Shown piece by piece: positions 1 through 8,000 of a DNA stretch of 64,000 nt. This DNA is from Massilia pinisoli (lineage in GTDB: Bacteria > Pseudomonadota > Gammaproteobacteria > Burkholderiales > Burkholderiaceae_D): the NCBI RefSeq assembly GCF_024753285.1, contig NZ_JANUGW010000009.1, positions 1-64,000 of the forward strand, read 5' to 3'. The translations under genes and the position numbers were made by a program. The first letter of the stretch is position 1; each line of letters begins with the position of its first letter. The notes below the pieces were generated by a model. It saw only the letters and a program-made list of their open reading frames with translations, was not told the origin of the DNA and searched no databases.

Positions 1-61
1 TTTTTTATCGATGTACGCGGCAAAAAAAACCCAGCGGGTTCTACGCCGCCGGGCAAAAGGG

Positions 62-84
62 CCATCCATACCGCCGATGGATGG
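62..84 (-). terminator. Probable terminator of the minus-strand catabolic operon
   Basis: An 8-bp perfect inverted repeat (CCATCCAT / ATGGATGG, 7-nt loop) lies 15 bases beyond the last minus-strand gene. Read on the minus strand it is followed by CCCTTTTG, a short T run. The stem is modest, so this is tentative. Confidence 0.4.
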
Positions 85-98
85 AGAGACACCCGCAA

Positions 99-356
99 TC
101 AGGTTCGGGCGGACTGCCGCGCCAGCGGCACGATGTGAAGTAATCCAAACAGCAATGCAAGCAGCACACTCAGGGCGAGCGCGCCCCGATAGCGCCGCAC
201 GAAACGAAATGCGACACCCGTTTCGACCGCGTGCGCGGCCAGGATCACGAGCGCGAGGTCACGCACGGCCACCGCGCCCGTCCCCGTCCATATGCCCGCC
301 AGGGCCGCCAGCGCCAAGCCATACAGCGCCAGGCACGCAAGTTTCAGCGCACGCAT
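99..356 (-). CDS. Small multispanning membrane protein, function unknown
   Basis: An 85-residue, strongly hydrophobic protein starting MRALKLACLALYG. Three hydrophobic stretches are visible (about residues 4-22, 27-45 and 58-75), with an Arg-rich FRFVRRYRG loop before the last one, so an inner-membrane protein is likely. The start at 356 was chosen because it falls 4 bases after the stop of the upstream FAD oxidase gene; a start 27 bases further up would lie inside that gene. It is the last gene of the catabolic operon and is followed by a possible terminator. I do not recognise a defined family; it resembles small DUF1145-like membrane proteins only in general character. Confidence 0.6.
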   Translation of the reverse strand: MRALKLACLALYGLALAALAGIWTGTGAVAVRDLALVILAAHAVETGVAFRFVRRYRGALALSVLLALLFGLLHIVPLARQSART

Positions 357-360
357 GCGG

Positions 361-1764
361 TCACTTCCCGCCGCCGGCCGCACGGCGCGCCTTGCGGTTC
401 ACGTGCTCGTCCAGCAGGTTCGTCAGCGCCAGCGCGCCCTTGATGGCGCACCACTGCAGCGGCTCCGGCAAGGTGGACGGCGTCTTGTGATCCAGCGCGG
501 CCATGTGCGGATGCGCTTCGCCCGCGATCCAGTCCGCCAGCATCTGCCCCATCATCGACTGCGTGGCGACGCCGTGGCCGGAGCATCCGGCCGAATACAG
601 AATGTTCCGGTATTCGCCGGACTCTCCCACGACGGGCAGCGCATCGTAGGCGAGGCTGACGTAGCCGCTCCAGCACGCGCGGATGCCGAGCCCCTGGAGT
701 GTGGGAAAACGGTCGCGCAGCGCGCCCGCCAGCGCCTCGTACGCGTCGTCGTCCGGCACGTTCGGCGTCTTCGAACCGTAGACGTAGTTCAGCCGCTTCG
801 TCGTGATCACGAGCGAGTTGCGCGCGGTGAGCCGGTGGCTTTCCATGACGTAGTGCGGCGTCATGATGCCCTCGCGTCCCTGCCACCCGAGCGATGCCAG
901 CTGCGCCGGCGACAACGGTTCCGTCTCGATGGCCGAGACGCGCATGGGCGCCACTTTATTGCCGAGCAGGCCCAGTTGCGGCGTGTACGCGTTGGTGGCC
1001 AGCACGAGGAACGGCGCGCTCGCGCTGCCGCCGGCCGTCGTGACGCGGACCGTCGTGCCTTCGTCGTACGACAGCACCGCCGTGTTCTCGTACAGGCGTA
1101 CACCGGCGTCCAGGGCGGCACGGCGCAATCCGGTGACGTACTTGCCCGGGTCGAGCGTCCCGCCGCGCGGCGTGTAGTACCCGAACAGGAATGCCGGCGG
1201 AATGCCGCGTGCGCGCATGTCGGCCGGTTCCAGGTACTCCGTGACGGAACCGAGTTCGAGGCCGGTCGCCCTGTCCTTGCGCAGCTTCTTTTCCTGCGAC
1301 GGATGGACGCCGGCGCGGATGATGCCCGACTGGACGTAGTCGCACTCGATGCCGTATTCGGCCAGCTTGCCTTCCACGTAGTCGACGCCCGCGTCGTAGA
1401 ACTGCACGATCCGCTTCGCCTGCTCGTGGCCGACGCGCTTCGCGAACATCTCGAATTCGACGGCCATGCTGCCGCCCAGGTAGCCGGCGTTGCGGCCGCT
1501 CGCGCCGAAGCCGGCGAAGTCGCGTTCGAGCACGATCACCGAAGCCCCGCGCGCGCGCAGCGCCAGCGCCGTGTTCAGGCCCGCGAAACCGGCGCCGACG
1601 ACGATCACGTCGGCGTTGACGTGCCCCTCGAGCGCAGGCTGCGGATGCTCGGGCCGCTCGATCCACCCGCCGATCGGGCGGAACTTCGCCGCAGTCGCCG
1701 CTGCCGCTGCCGGCAGGGCGCCGGCGGCGCCGCGATCCGATGCGACGTTCATCGTGCTGGTCAT
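361..1764 (-). CDS. FAD-dependent oxidoreductase of the DAO family (PuuB/amine oxidase type)
   Basis: A 467-residue flavoprotein. A Rossmann FAD motif GAGFAG is at residues 57-62, followed by an acidic strand end (VIVLERD) and the GASGRNAGYLGG loop typical of D-amino-acid-oxidase-fold enzymes such as gamma-glutamylputrescine oxidase. Near the C-terminus the segment YSAGCSGHGV is the second FAD-contact motif of this family. Such enzymes oxidise C-N bonds of amino acids or amines with release of an aldehyde or keto acid and ammonia. No signal peptide is evident, so it should be cytoplasmic. The start has a good ribosome site (GAGGAGA). It follows the thiolase gene by 10 bases and belongs to the same operon. 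The exact substrate cannot be read from sequence. Confidence 0.85.
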   Translation of the reverse strand: MTSTMNVASDRGAAGALPAAAAATAAKFRPIGGWIERPEHPQPALEGHVNADVIVVGAGFAGLNTALALRARGASVIVLERDFAGFGASGRNAGYLGGSMAVEFEMFAKRVGHEQAKRIVQFYDAGVDYVEGKLAEYGIECDYVQSGIIRAGVHPSQEKKLRKDRATGLELGSVTEYLEPADMRARGIPPAFLFGYYTPRGGTLDPGKYVTGLRRAALDAGVRLYENTAVLSYDEGTTVRVTTAGGSASAPFLVLATNAYTPQLGLLGNKVAPMRVSAIETEPLSPAQLASLGWQGREGIMTPHYVMESHRLTARNSLVITTKRLNYVYGSKTPNVPDDDAYEALAGALRDRFPTLQGLGIRACWSGYVSLAYDALPVVGESGEYRNILYSAGCSGHGVATQSMMGQMLADWIAGEAHPHMAALDHKTPSTLPEPLQWCAIKGALALTNLLDEHVNRKARRAAGGGK

Positions 1765-1774
1765 GTCGTTCTCC

Positions 1775-3016
1775 TCAGTCCTTGCTCACTATGTGGATGG
1801 CGAGGGCCGCCTCTTCGACGCCCTGCAGGCCACCGCCGTTTTCCTGGATCGCGTGGCGCGCGCCCTGTACCTGGCGCGCGCCCGCTTCGCCGCGCAGTTG
1901 CGTGACGAGTTCGTACAACTGCCCGATGCCGGTCGCGCCGAGCGGATGTCCCTTGGACTCCAGGCCGCCCGATGTGTTGACGGGAATGCGCCCGCCCAAG
2001 GTGAAATCGCCCCGCTCGGCGGCAGGGCCGCCCTCGCCGAACGGCACGAAGCCCAGGTTTTCCGCCTGGATGATTTCGCCCATCGCGGACGCGTCATGCA
2101 CCTCGGCCACGTCGATGTCGCCCGGTCCCAGGCCCGCCTGCGCGTATGCCTGCAGCGCGGCCAGGTGCCCGATGCCGCGCTCCGGCGCGTCGACGGGCCG
2201 GTGCGTGAAGCTGCGGATCACGCTGGCCGCCACGCGCACGTAGCGCTTGCGGTCGAGGCCCAGGCGGCGCAGTCCCGCCTCGGTACAGAGAATCGCCGCG
2301 GCGGCACCGTCCGTGACGGGCGCGCACATCGGCAACGTGATCGGATACGTGATCGGAGGCGCGGCCAGCACCTCGTCGATGGTGAACGGCTGGCGGAACT
2401 GCGAATACGGATTGTGCACGGAATGCTGGTGGTTCTTGGCCGAGACGGCAGCGATCTGGCGTTGCGTCGTGCCGTACGTCTTCATGTGGTAGCGGCACAT
2501 CGCTGCATAGATCTTCATGAAGCGGCTGTAGGGCCGTTCCGATTCCGAGCCGGCGGGCGGCACGACGCCGTCACCCAGCGCCGCCAATGTCGCAAAATTC
2601 TCGTCGACGCGCGCCACGTCCCATCCAGACTCGAACAGCGCCAGCGATCTGGCCTTGTCCGGGACATTCATCTTTTCCGCGCCGAGTGCCAGCGCCACGT
2701 CGCAGGCGCCGGCCTTCAGGTGCTGGAAGGCGAGATGCACGGCCGTGCTGCCGGACGCGCATGCATTCTCGACGTTGAACACGGGGATGCCTTCGATGCC
2801 GATCTTGCTGAACACGACCTGTCCGGGGATCGACAACTGCCCCTGCAGCGGGCCGTTGGTGATGCCGGCGTAGAACGCGGCGCCAATGTCGGCCGCATTG
2901 CAACCGGCATCGCGCAGGGCGCCCTGCAGCGCCTCGCCCGCCAGGTCGTCGAGGCTGCGCTCGAAATGCCGGCCGAACACCGTCATGGCGATGCCGGCGA
3001 TGTAGATATTGTTCAT
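1775..3016 (-). CDS. SCP2/lipid-transfer-type thiolase family protein
   Basis: A 413-residue thiolase-fold protein beginning MNNIYIAGIAMTVFGRHFER. The nucleophile region NACASGS puts the acyl-accepting Cys at residue 86. The C-terminal catalytic segment GGLESKGHPLGATG (350-363) carries the His of the GHP motif. The motif that in SCP2 thiolases reads HDCF is HDAS here (307-310), so the second catalytic Cys is absent; members lacking it may act as retro-aldol or retro-Claisen lyases instead of thiolases. The ATG at 3016 matches the family N-terminus; the longer open frame to 3229 would run into the ligase gene upstream. It would carry out the C-C cleaving step of the CoA-dependent part of this pathway. 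Confidence 0.85.
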   Translation of the reverse strand: MNNIYIAGIAMTVFGRHFERSLDDLAGEALQGALRDAGCNAADIGAAFYAGITNGPLQGQLSIPGQVVFSKIGIEGIPVFNVENACASGSTAVHLAFQHLKAGACDVALALGAEKMNVPDKARSLALFESGWDVARVDENFATLAALGDGVVPPAGSESERPYSRFMKIYAAMCRYHMKTYGTTQRQIAAVSAKNHQHSVHNPYSQFRQPFTIDEVLAAPPITYPITLPMCAPVTDGAAAAILCTEAGLRRLGLDRKRYVRVAASVIRSFTHRPVDAPERGIGHLAALQAYAQAGLGPGDIDVAEVHDASAMGEIIQAENLGFVPFGEGGPAAERGDFTLGGRIPVNTSGGLESKGHPLGATGIGQLYELVTQLRGEAGARQVQGARHAIQENGGGLQGVEEAALAIHIVSKD

Positions 3017-3068
3017 GATGTCTTTCTGGTGAAGGCCGACCCGGAGGCCGGCCGCGTTGCATGGCGCC

Positions 3069-4622
3069 TCAGATGCGGCGCTCCACGCCCTGCCAGTACC
3101 GCTCGCGCAAGTCCTTCTTGAGCACCTTGCCGACGGGGCTGCGGGGCAGCGCGTCCACGAAGTCGACGGTCTTCGGCGCCTTGACGGAGCCGAGCTTCTG
3201 CTTGCACAGGGCGACGAGTTCCGCCGCATCGACGCTCTGGCCGGCGTTCAACTCGACGACGGCCTTCACGGCCTCGCCCCACTGCTCGTCCGGCACCCCG
3301 ATCACGGCGCAGTCCTGCACCGCCGGGTGCGCCCAGATCACCTGCTCGATCTCGCTCGGATACACGTTGAAACCGCCGCTGATGATCATGTCCTTCTTGC
3401 GGTCCGTGATGTGCAGGTAGCCCTCGGCATCGATGTGGCCGACGTCGCCCGTGTGCAGCCAGCCGTCGACGATCGTCTCCGCCGTTTTCTGCGGCGCCTT
3501 GTAATACCCCTTCATCACGAGATCGCCGCGCACGCAGATCTCACCCGTCTCGCCCTGGGCGAGTATCTCGTTACGCTCGTTCATGATCTCGACGCGGATC
3601 AGCGGATTCGGCCGCCCCACGGACGACAGGCGCGCATCCGATGCGATCTTCCCGTCGGCGAAGTGTTCCGCCGGCGGCAGGTAGGCGATCGACGCCGGCG
3701 CCTCCGTCTGGCCGTAGCCGCCGGACATGACGGGACCGAACACTTCGATCGCGCGCTTGAGCTTCTCGACCGACATCGGCGCGGCGCCGTACAGGAAGTA
3801 CTTCAGCGACGAGAGATCCAGCTTGTCGACGCCGGGGATGTCCAGCAGGCGGTAGATCACCGTCGGCGGCAGGAACAGCTCCGTGACGCGGTGCTTCACG
3901 ATGGCGCCGAAGACGGATGCCGGATCGGGCTTCGTGACGACGACCACGGTGCCGCCCTGCGCCGTGCACGGCAGCGACAGCATGCCGGCCGTGTGCGTCA
4001 TCGGGGCCGCCGCCAGGTTCACGGGGCGCGCGCCCTGGTACGGGTGCGCCATCATGAATTGCGCAAAATAGGTCTGCAGCGAACGGTGCGTGTTCATCAC
4101 GCCTTTCGGCATGCCCGTCGTGCCGCCCGTCGCGGACAGCGCCACGACGTCGTCCATGTCGATGGCGACGCGCGGCGGCGTCGCGGGCTGGCCGTCGCTC
4201 CATTCCGCCAGCGCCGGTGCCCACGGCAGGTCGGCGTCGATGCATACCCAGCGCCGGACCTTGGGCAGCCGCGGCCGCAGTTCGTTGATGATGCCGGCGA
4301 ACGCGTTCTGGAAGAACACCACTTCGCAATCGAACGCGTCGAGGACGTACTGGTTCTCTTCCGGCACGTTGCGGCCGTTGACGGGGATGTACGCCATGCC
4401 GGCGCGCCACAGGCCCAGCGCGCAGGTCCAGGCACCGACGTCGTTGTCGGCCCAGACGGCGCCGTTGGTCCCCTTGCTGTAGCCGTTGTCGACCAGTGCG
4501 TTGGCAATGCGGCACGACAGCTCGCCCACTTCCTGGAACGAGAAGGTGCGCTCGTCCTGGATGTAGGCGATGCCGCGCGGATTGATGCGCCAGCCGCGGT
4601 CGAAGAAATCGATGATGGCCAT
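3069..4622 (-). CDS. AMP-forming acyl-CoA synthetase
   Basis: A 517-residue member of the ANL adenylating superfamily, of normal length. The P-loop-like motif TGGTTGMPKG is at 165-174, YGQTE follows in the middle of the chain, the hinge region reads WLHTGDVG then DRKKDMIISGGFNVYP, and the C-terminal catalytic Lys lies in SPVGKVLKKD. These enzymes activate a carboxylic acid to an acyl-AMP and then to the CoA thioester in the cytoplasm. It lies between the saccharopine-dehydrogenase-like gene and the thiolase in the same operon and probably activates the acid produced from the pathway substrate. Acid chain length or ring type cannot be inferred. Confidence 0.9.
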   Translation of the reverse strand: MAIIDFFDRGWRINPRGIAYIQDERTFSFQEVGELSCRIANALVDNGYSKGTNGAVWADNDVGAWTCALGLWRAGMAYIPVNGRNVPEENQYVLDAFDCEVVFFQNAFAGIINELRPRLPKVRRWVCIDADLPWAPALAEWSDGQPATPPRVAIDMDDVVALSATGGTTGMPKGVMNTHRSLQTYFAQFMMAHPYQGARPVNLAAAPMTHTAGMLSLPCTAQGGTVVVVTKPDPASVFGAIVKHRVTELFLPPTVIYRLLDIPGVDKLDLSSLKYFLYGAAPMSVEKLKRAIEVFGPVMSGGYGQTEAPASIAYLPPAEHFADGKIASDARLSSVGRPNPLIRVEIMNERNEILAQGETGEICVRGDLVMKGYYKAPQKTAETIVDGWLHTGDVGHIDAEGYLHITDRKKDMIISGGFNVYPSEIEQVIWAHPAVQDCAVIGVPDEQWGEAVKAVVELNAGQSVDAAELVALCKQKLGSVKAPKTVDFVDALPRSPVGKVLKKDLRERYWQGVERRI

Positions 4623-4631
4623 GATGTCCTC

Positions 4632-5765
4632 TTACAGCTGCGTCACCGTCGCGCGGGCCAGGCCGCGCTGCTCGAGGAAGCCAAGCAGGTAGCGATGGCC
4701 GAACGCCTTCGATCCCGATGCGAAGCCGACCTTCGCCGTGTCGCCGTCGAGCAGCTTGAGGGCGGCGGCCGCGTGGATCGCACCGGTCGCGATGTAGGGC
4801 GTAATACCGTGCACGGTCGCGCGCACGGCCGCCAACTGGCCGCGGCCGATCGCGAAATCGACGGTGCGATGGATCGTGGTACGTTCGCGCGGCGGCATCG
4901 ACGGCGTCGTGGAGTCCACGATCTGCTTCAACACCGCGTCCTGCTGTTCGCGCGGCAGGTGCTTGTATTCCGCTTCCCACTTCTTGCCGAGGGCATGTAC
5001 CATTCGCATCGCGTCGTTGTCGTAGAAGCCCACGCTGGAAATGCAGCTGCGCACGCGCGCGTCGTGTTCGAAATAGATCGGCAGCGACGTGCCGCCCCAC
5101 GGCAGGCTGAACACGGGTTGCGTGAACGACGGGTCGATGATCTCGAACGACGCGTCCGGCGCATGCGCCATCAGCTGGTTTTCCCACAGGTAGAACGATT
5201 CCTGGCGATAGCCTTCGAAGATCGTGGCCGTCGAACCGACGCTCACGCCGGCACCGGCGCCGCGCGCGCCGCGGCACAGTGCCGCCGTCTGCAGGGAGTC
5301 CACGCCGGGGGTCTCGAGCGCCAGCTCGGCGGCGATTTCGGAATACGTGTACATGTAGGCGTTCGACGACGACACCAGCAGGCCGGCCTGACGGAACTGC
5401 TCGCCGAACTCGTCGCGCACCTTGCGGATGTAGGCCTGCTCGCCGGCCGGATCGAGGTGGTGGCAGCCCGCCTTGAGCGCCGCTTCGACGGCGACGAGAC
5501 CGAAATTGCTGAACGGTCCAACGGTATTGCACACGACCTTCGCGCCGCGGAACGCGTTCGTCAGCGATTCGACGTTGTGCTCCGCTTCGATGATTTCGTA
5601 CCGTGCCGATTCGAGGCGCACGACGCGCTGCTCCATCATCTCCTTCGTCCGCTTCGCGTTGCGCGCCACCGCGGTGAACGGGATGTTCTGGTCGATCAGC
5701 CAGTCCATGATCAACATGCCGGTGTAACCGCTTGCGCCGTAGACGACGACAGGATGCTTAGCCAT
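4632..5765 (-). CDS. Saccharopine dehydrogenase-like NAD(P)-binding oxidoreductase
   Basis: A 377-residue protein with an N-terminal Rossmann motif VVYGASGYTG (residues 7-16), typical of the saccharopine dehydrogenase NADP-binding fold that also includes trans-acting enoyl reductases. No signal peptide is present, so it is cytoplasmic. It sits 9 bases before the acyl-CoA ligase gene and about 35 bases after the cytochrome c gene. In this context it may reduce or oxidise an imine, aldehyde or enoyl intermediate; the sequence does not decide between these. Family assignment is good, reaction unknown. Confidence 0.8.
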   Translation of the reverse strand: MAKHPVVVYGASGYTGMLIMDWLIDQNIPFTAVARNAKRTKEMMEQRVVRLESARYEIIEAEHNVESLTNAFRGAKVVCNTVGPFSNFGLVAVEAALKAGCHHLDPAGEQAYIRKVRDEFGEQFRQAGLLVSSSNAYMYTYSEIAAELALETPGVDSLQTAALCRGARGAGAGVSVGSTATIFEGYRQESFYLWENQLMAHAPDASFEIIDPSFTQPVFSLPWGGTSLPIYFEHDARVRSCISSVGFYDNDAMRMVHALGKKWEAEYKHLPREQQDAVLKQIVDSTTPSMPPRERTTIHRTVDFAIGRGQLAAVRATVHGITPYIATGAIHAAAALKLLDGDTAKVGFASGSKAFGHRYLLGFLEQRGLARATVTQL

Positions 5766-5800
5766 GAGAGTCTCCTTGTTTGTGTGTGTGAAAAAAACGT

Positions 5801-6517
5801 TTATCTGCTGGCCAGGTACTGGGCCAGGTCGTCGATGTTCTGCTGCGACAGCGGCGCGGCAACGCCGGCCATGGCGCCCATCGGATCACGGCGCGTGCCG
5901 TCCTTGAAGCGCATCAGCTGGTCGCGCAGGTAGTCGTAGCCCTGCCCCGCCAGGCGCGGGAATTCGCCGTTGCCTTCCAGTTTCTGGCCGTGGCATGCCG
6001 TGCAACTGCCGCCCTTGACGAGCGCTTCGCCGCGCGCGACCCGGGCCGGATCGGCGTGGAAGGTCGCGTTGGGCAGCGGCGCCATCTTCGAAAAGTGCGC
6101 CGCGAATGCGCCGATCTCCTTGTCCGACATGCTGAGCGCCAGCGGCGTCATCGTCGGGTCGGTGCGCGTACCGGCGGCGAACCCCGCCAGCTGCTTCCTC
6201 AGGTAGGCCTCGGGCTGGCCCGCGAGACGCGGATAGGTCTGGGCACGCGCGTTGCCGTCGTAGCCGTGGCAGTACACGCAGGCGTCGGTCGCGCGCGGCC
6301 ACGGGCCGCCCGTGCGTACACTGTCGGCTGCGATCGTGTCGATCTGCTTGCCGACCTGGTACAGCCCGATGAGTTCCGGTCCGTACAGGACGCCGGCCAC
6401 GATGGCCGCCACCAGCAGCAGGCCGCCCGTCCAGGCGAAGAATCGTTTGGCGCGGCTGCGCGGTGCCGTCGCGGTGGCGGTGCGGGCCTTGCGCGGTGTC
6501 GTCGTGGTCCCCATCAT
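5801..6517 (-). CDS. Membrane-anchored di-haem cytochrome c
   Basis: A 238-residue protein with a basic N-terminus, one membrane segment (about residues 27-46) and two class I cytochrome c domains. Haem motifs are CVYCH at 80-84 and CTACH at 172-176, with later Met residues (for example TPLALSM and GAMAG) as possible axial ligands. The anchor places both haems in the periplasm. The start ATG overlaps the stop of the upstream amine oxidase gene as ATGA, implying coupled translation. It is the obvious electron acceptor for the two exported flavin oxidases encoded just upstream, feeding electrons to the respiratory chain; that pairing is inference from position and compartment. Confidence 0.88.
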   Translation of the reverse strand: MMGTTTTPRKARTATATAPRSRAKRFFAWTGGLLLVAAIVAGVLYGPELIGLYQVGKQIDTIAADSVRTGGPWPRATDACVYCHGYDGNARAQTYPRLAGQPEAYLRKQLAGFAAGTRTDPTMTPLALSMSDKEIGAFAAHFSKMAPLPNATFHADPARVARGEALVKGGSCTACHGQKLEGNGEFPRLAGQGYDYLRDQLMRFKDGTRRDPMGAMAGVAAPLSQQNIDDLAQYLASR

Positions 6518-7977
6518 GCTTTCCTTTCGTTCAATGCTTGCAGCGCCTGCAGCGCGGCCTTGTGGCCCGAGCGGACGGCGCCGTCCATGTAACCGGCCCA
6601 GATCTCCGCCGTTTCCGTGCCCGACCAGATCAGGCGACCCGCGGGCGGATGCAGCGCCTCGCCATAGGTCGTGTAAAAGCCCGGTGGCATCGGCGACACG
6701 CACGTCAGCGTCCAGCGGTCCACCTTGCCCCAGTCGTGGTCGTAGTACGCGACCGGATGCAGCGCCTCGTCGCCCAGCGCCTCGGCATAAATGCGCGCCA
6801 GCTCGGCGCCGGCGGCCTCGCGGTCGGACGGCAGCTGGCCGTTCGCGACGAAGGCGTTGATCACGCCGAACGACGCGTCTTCCGGCGAGTTGTCGTAGGC
6901 CCAGAGGACCGGCCCCTTCGCCTGGATCATCCAGCCGTTCAGGCCCTTCTCGCGCCAGAACGCTTTCTTGTAGACGTGCGCTGTCTTGCGCGCCGGCGCC
7001 ATGGCGGGCCAGTGGCGCTGCATCTCGCGGCGCTTCTCGGGCAGCGGCGGATCGAACGCGATCTGGTTGCACAGCGGCGGCGACAGGGCGACGATCACGT
7101 GGCGCGCGCGGATCGCGCCCTTGGCCGTCCGGATCGTCACCGGACCATCGTTCCAGTGTTCGATGCGCAGCACGGGCGTCCCCAGCTTCACCTTGTCGCC
7201 CAGCGCCTGTGCCATCTTGATCGACAGGATCTGCGAGCCGCCCGCGATGCGCGTGCCTTGCGCCCCATCCTTGACGGCTTCGAGGCGCTCGTAATTGCAG
7301 TCGGCCGAATTGATCATCGACAGCCAGTGCAGCAGCGACAACCTGGCCGGTACGTTGCCACCGGAGAGTACGGAGCCCGTCGTCCAGCCGATCTGGTCTT
7401 CCGGCGCGATGTTCTTCTTCGCCAGCCAGTCGCCCAGCGACATCGCGTCGAATTCGGCAGCACGGGGCGACGTCCACGGCGCCCCGGACGGCACCAGCTT
7501 TGCCATCGCTTCCAGTTCGCTCGTCAGCCGCTTGTCGGTGTTGAACCCGCCGCCCATGGCAACCGTGGCGTGCGCGCCCCCGGCCAGGAAAGTCGTCTTG
7601 CCCTCCCAGTACGTGGGGAACGTGCCGACGCCGAGCTCGCGCGCCAGGTCGGCGACCGCAGTCTGGCCCGGTCCGATCCACTGGCCGCCCGCTTCCGTGA
7701 AATAGCCCTTGCCGAGGTCGTGGTTGAGCGTGCGGCCGCCCACGCGGTCGCGCGCTTCCAGCACGACGAACGATTCGCAACCGGCGCGCTTCAGGTCGCG
7801 CGCGGCCGTCAGGCCCGCGAGACCCCCGCCGATGATCGCGACGTCGAGCACATCGCGTCCCTCGCCGACGGCGCCGGCCACCCGGGGCAGCGCCGCCGCG
7901 GCCGTTGCCGCTGTCGCCATGCCGAGGAAGCCGCGGCGCGTGAGCCCGTCATCCTTTTGTTTTTTAGCCTTGTCCAT
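6514..7977 (-). CDS. Tat-exported flavin monoamine oxidase family protein (copy 1)
   Basis: A 487-residue flavin amine oxidase. The N-terminus has a twin-arginine signal (LTRRGFLG, residues 12-19, then an Ala-rich stretch), and the FAD motif IIGGGLAGLTAA follows at about 48-59, then LEARDRVGGRT, the second FAD-binding element of monoamine oxidases. The start at 7977 has a strong ribosome site (GAAGGTG, 5 bases away); an alternative ATG at 8004 overlaps the stop of the upstream paralogue as ATGA but lacks such a site. The Tat signal implies folding with FAD in the cytoplasm and action in the periplasm. It is clearly a duplicate of the next gene upstream, with long identical blocks. Confidence 0.88.
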   Translation of the reverse strand: MDKAKKQKDDGLTRRGFLGMATAATAAAALPRVAGAVGEGRDVLDVAIIGGGLAGLTAARDLKRAGCESFVVLEARDRVGGRTLNHDLGKGYFTEAGGQWIGPGQTAVADLARELGVGTFPTYWEGKTTFLAGGAHATVAMGGGFNTDKRLTSELEAMAKLVPSGAPWTSPRAAEFDAMSLGDWLAKKNIAPEDQIGWTTGSVLSGGNVPARLSLLHWLSMINSADCNYERLEAVKDGAQGTRIAGGSQILSIKMAQALGDKVKLGTPVLRIEHWNDGPVTIRTAKGAIRARHVIVALSPPLCNQIAFDPPLPEKRREMQRHWPAMAPARKTAHVYKKAFWREKGLNGWMIQAKGPVLWAYDNSPEDASFGVINAFVANGQLPSDREAAGAELARIYAEALGDEALHPVAYYDHDWGKVDRWTLTCVSPMPPGFYTTYGEALHPPAGRLIWSGTETAEIWAGYMDGAVRSGHKAALQALQALNERKA

Positions 7978-8000
7978 CTTGTCACCTTCAAAAATCGAAT

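Noticed and set aside
3057..5933. Plus-strand open frame of about 950 codons
   Set aside because: It is antisense to the acyl-CoA ligase and saccharopine-dehydrogenase-like genes and has no recognisable motif.
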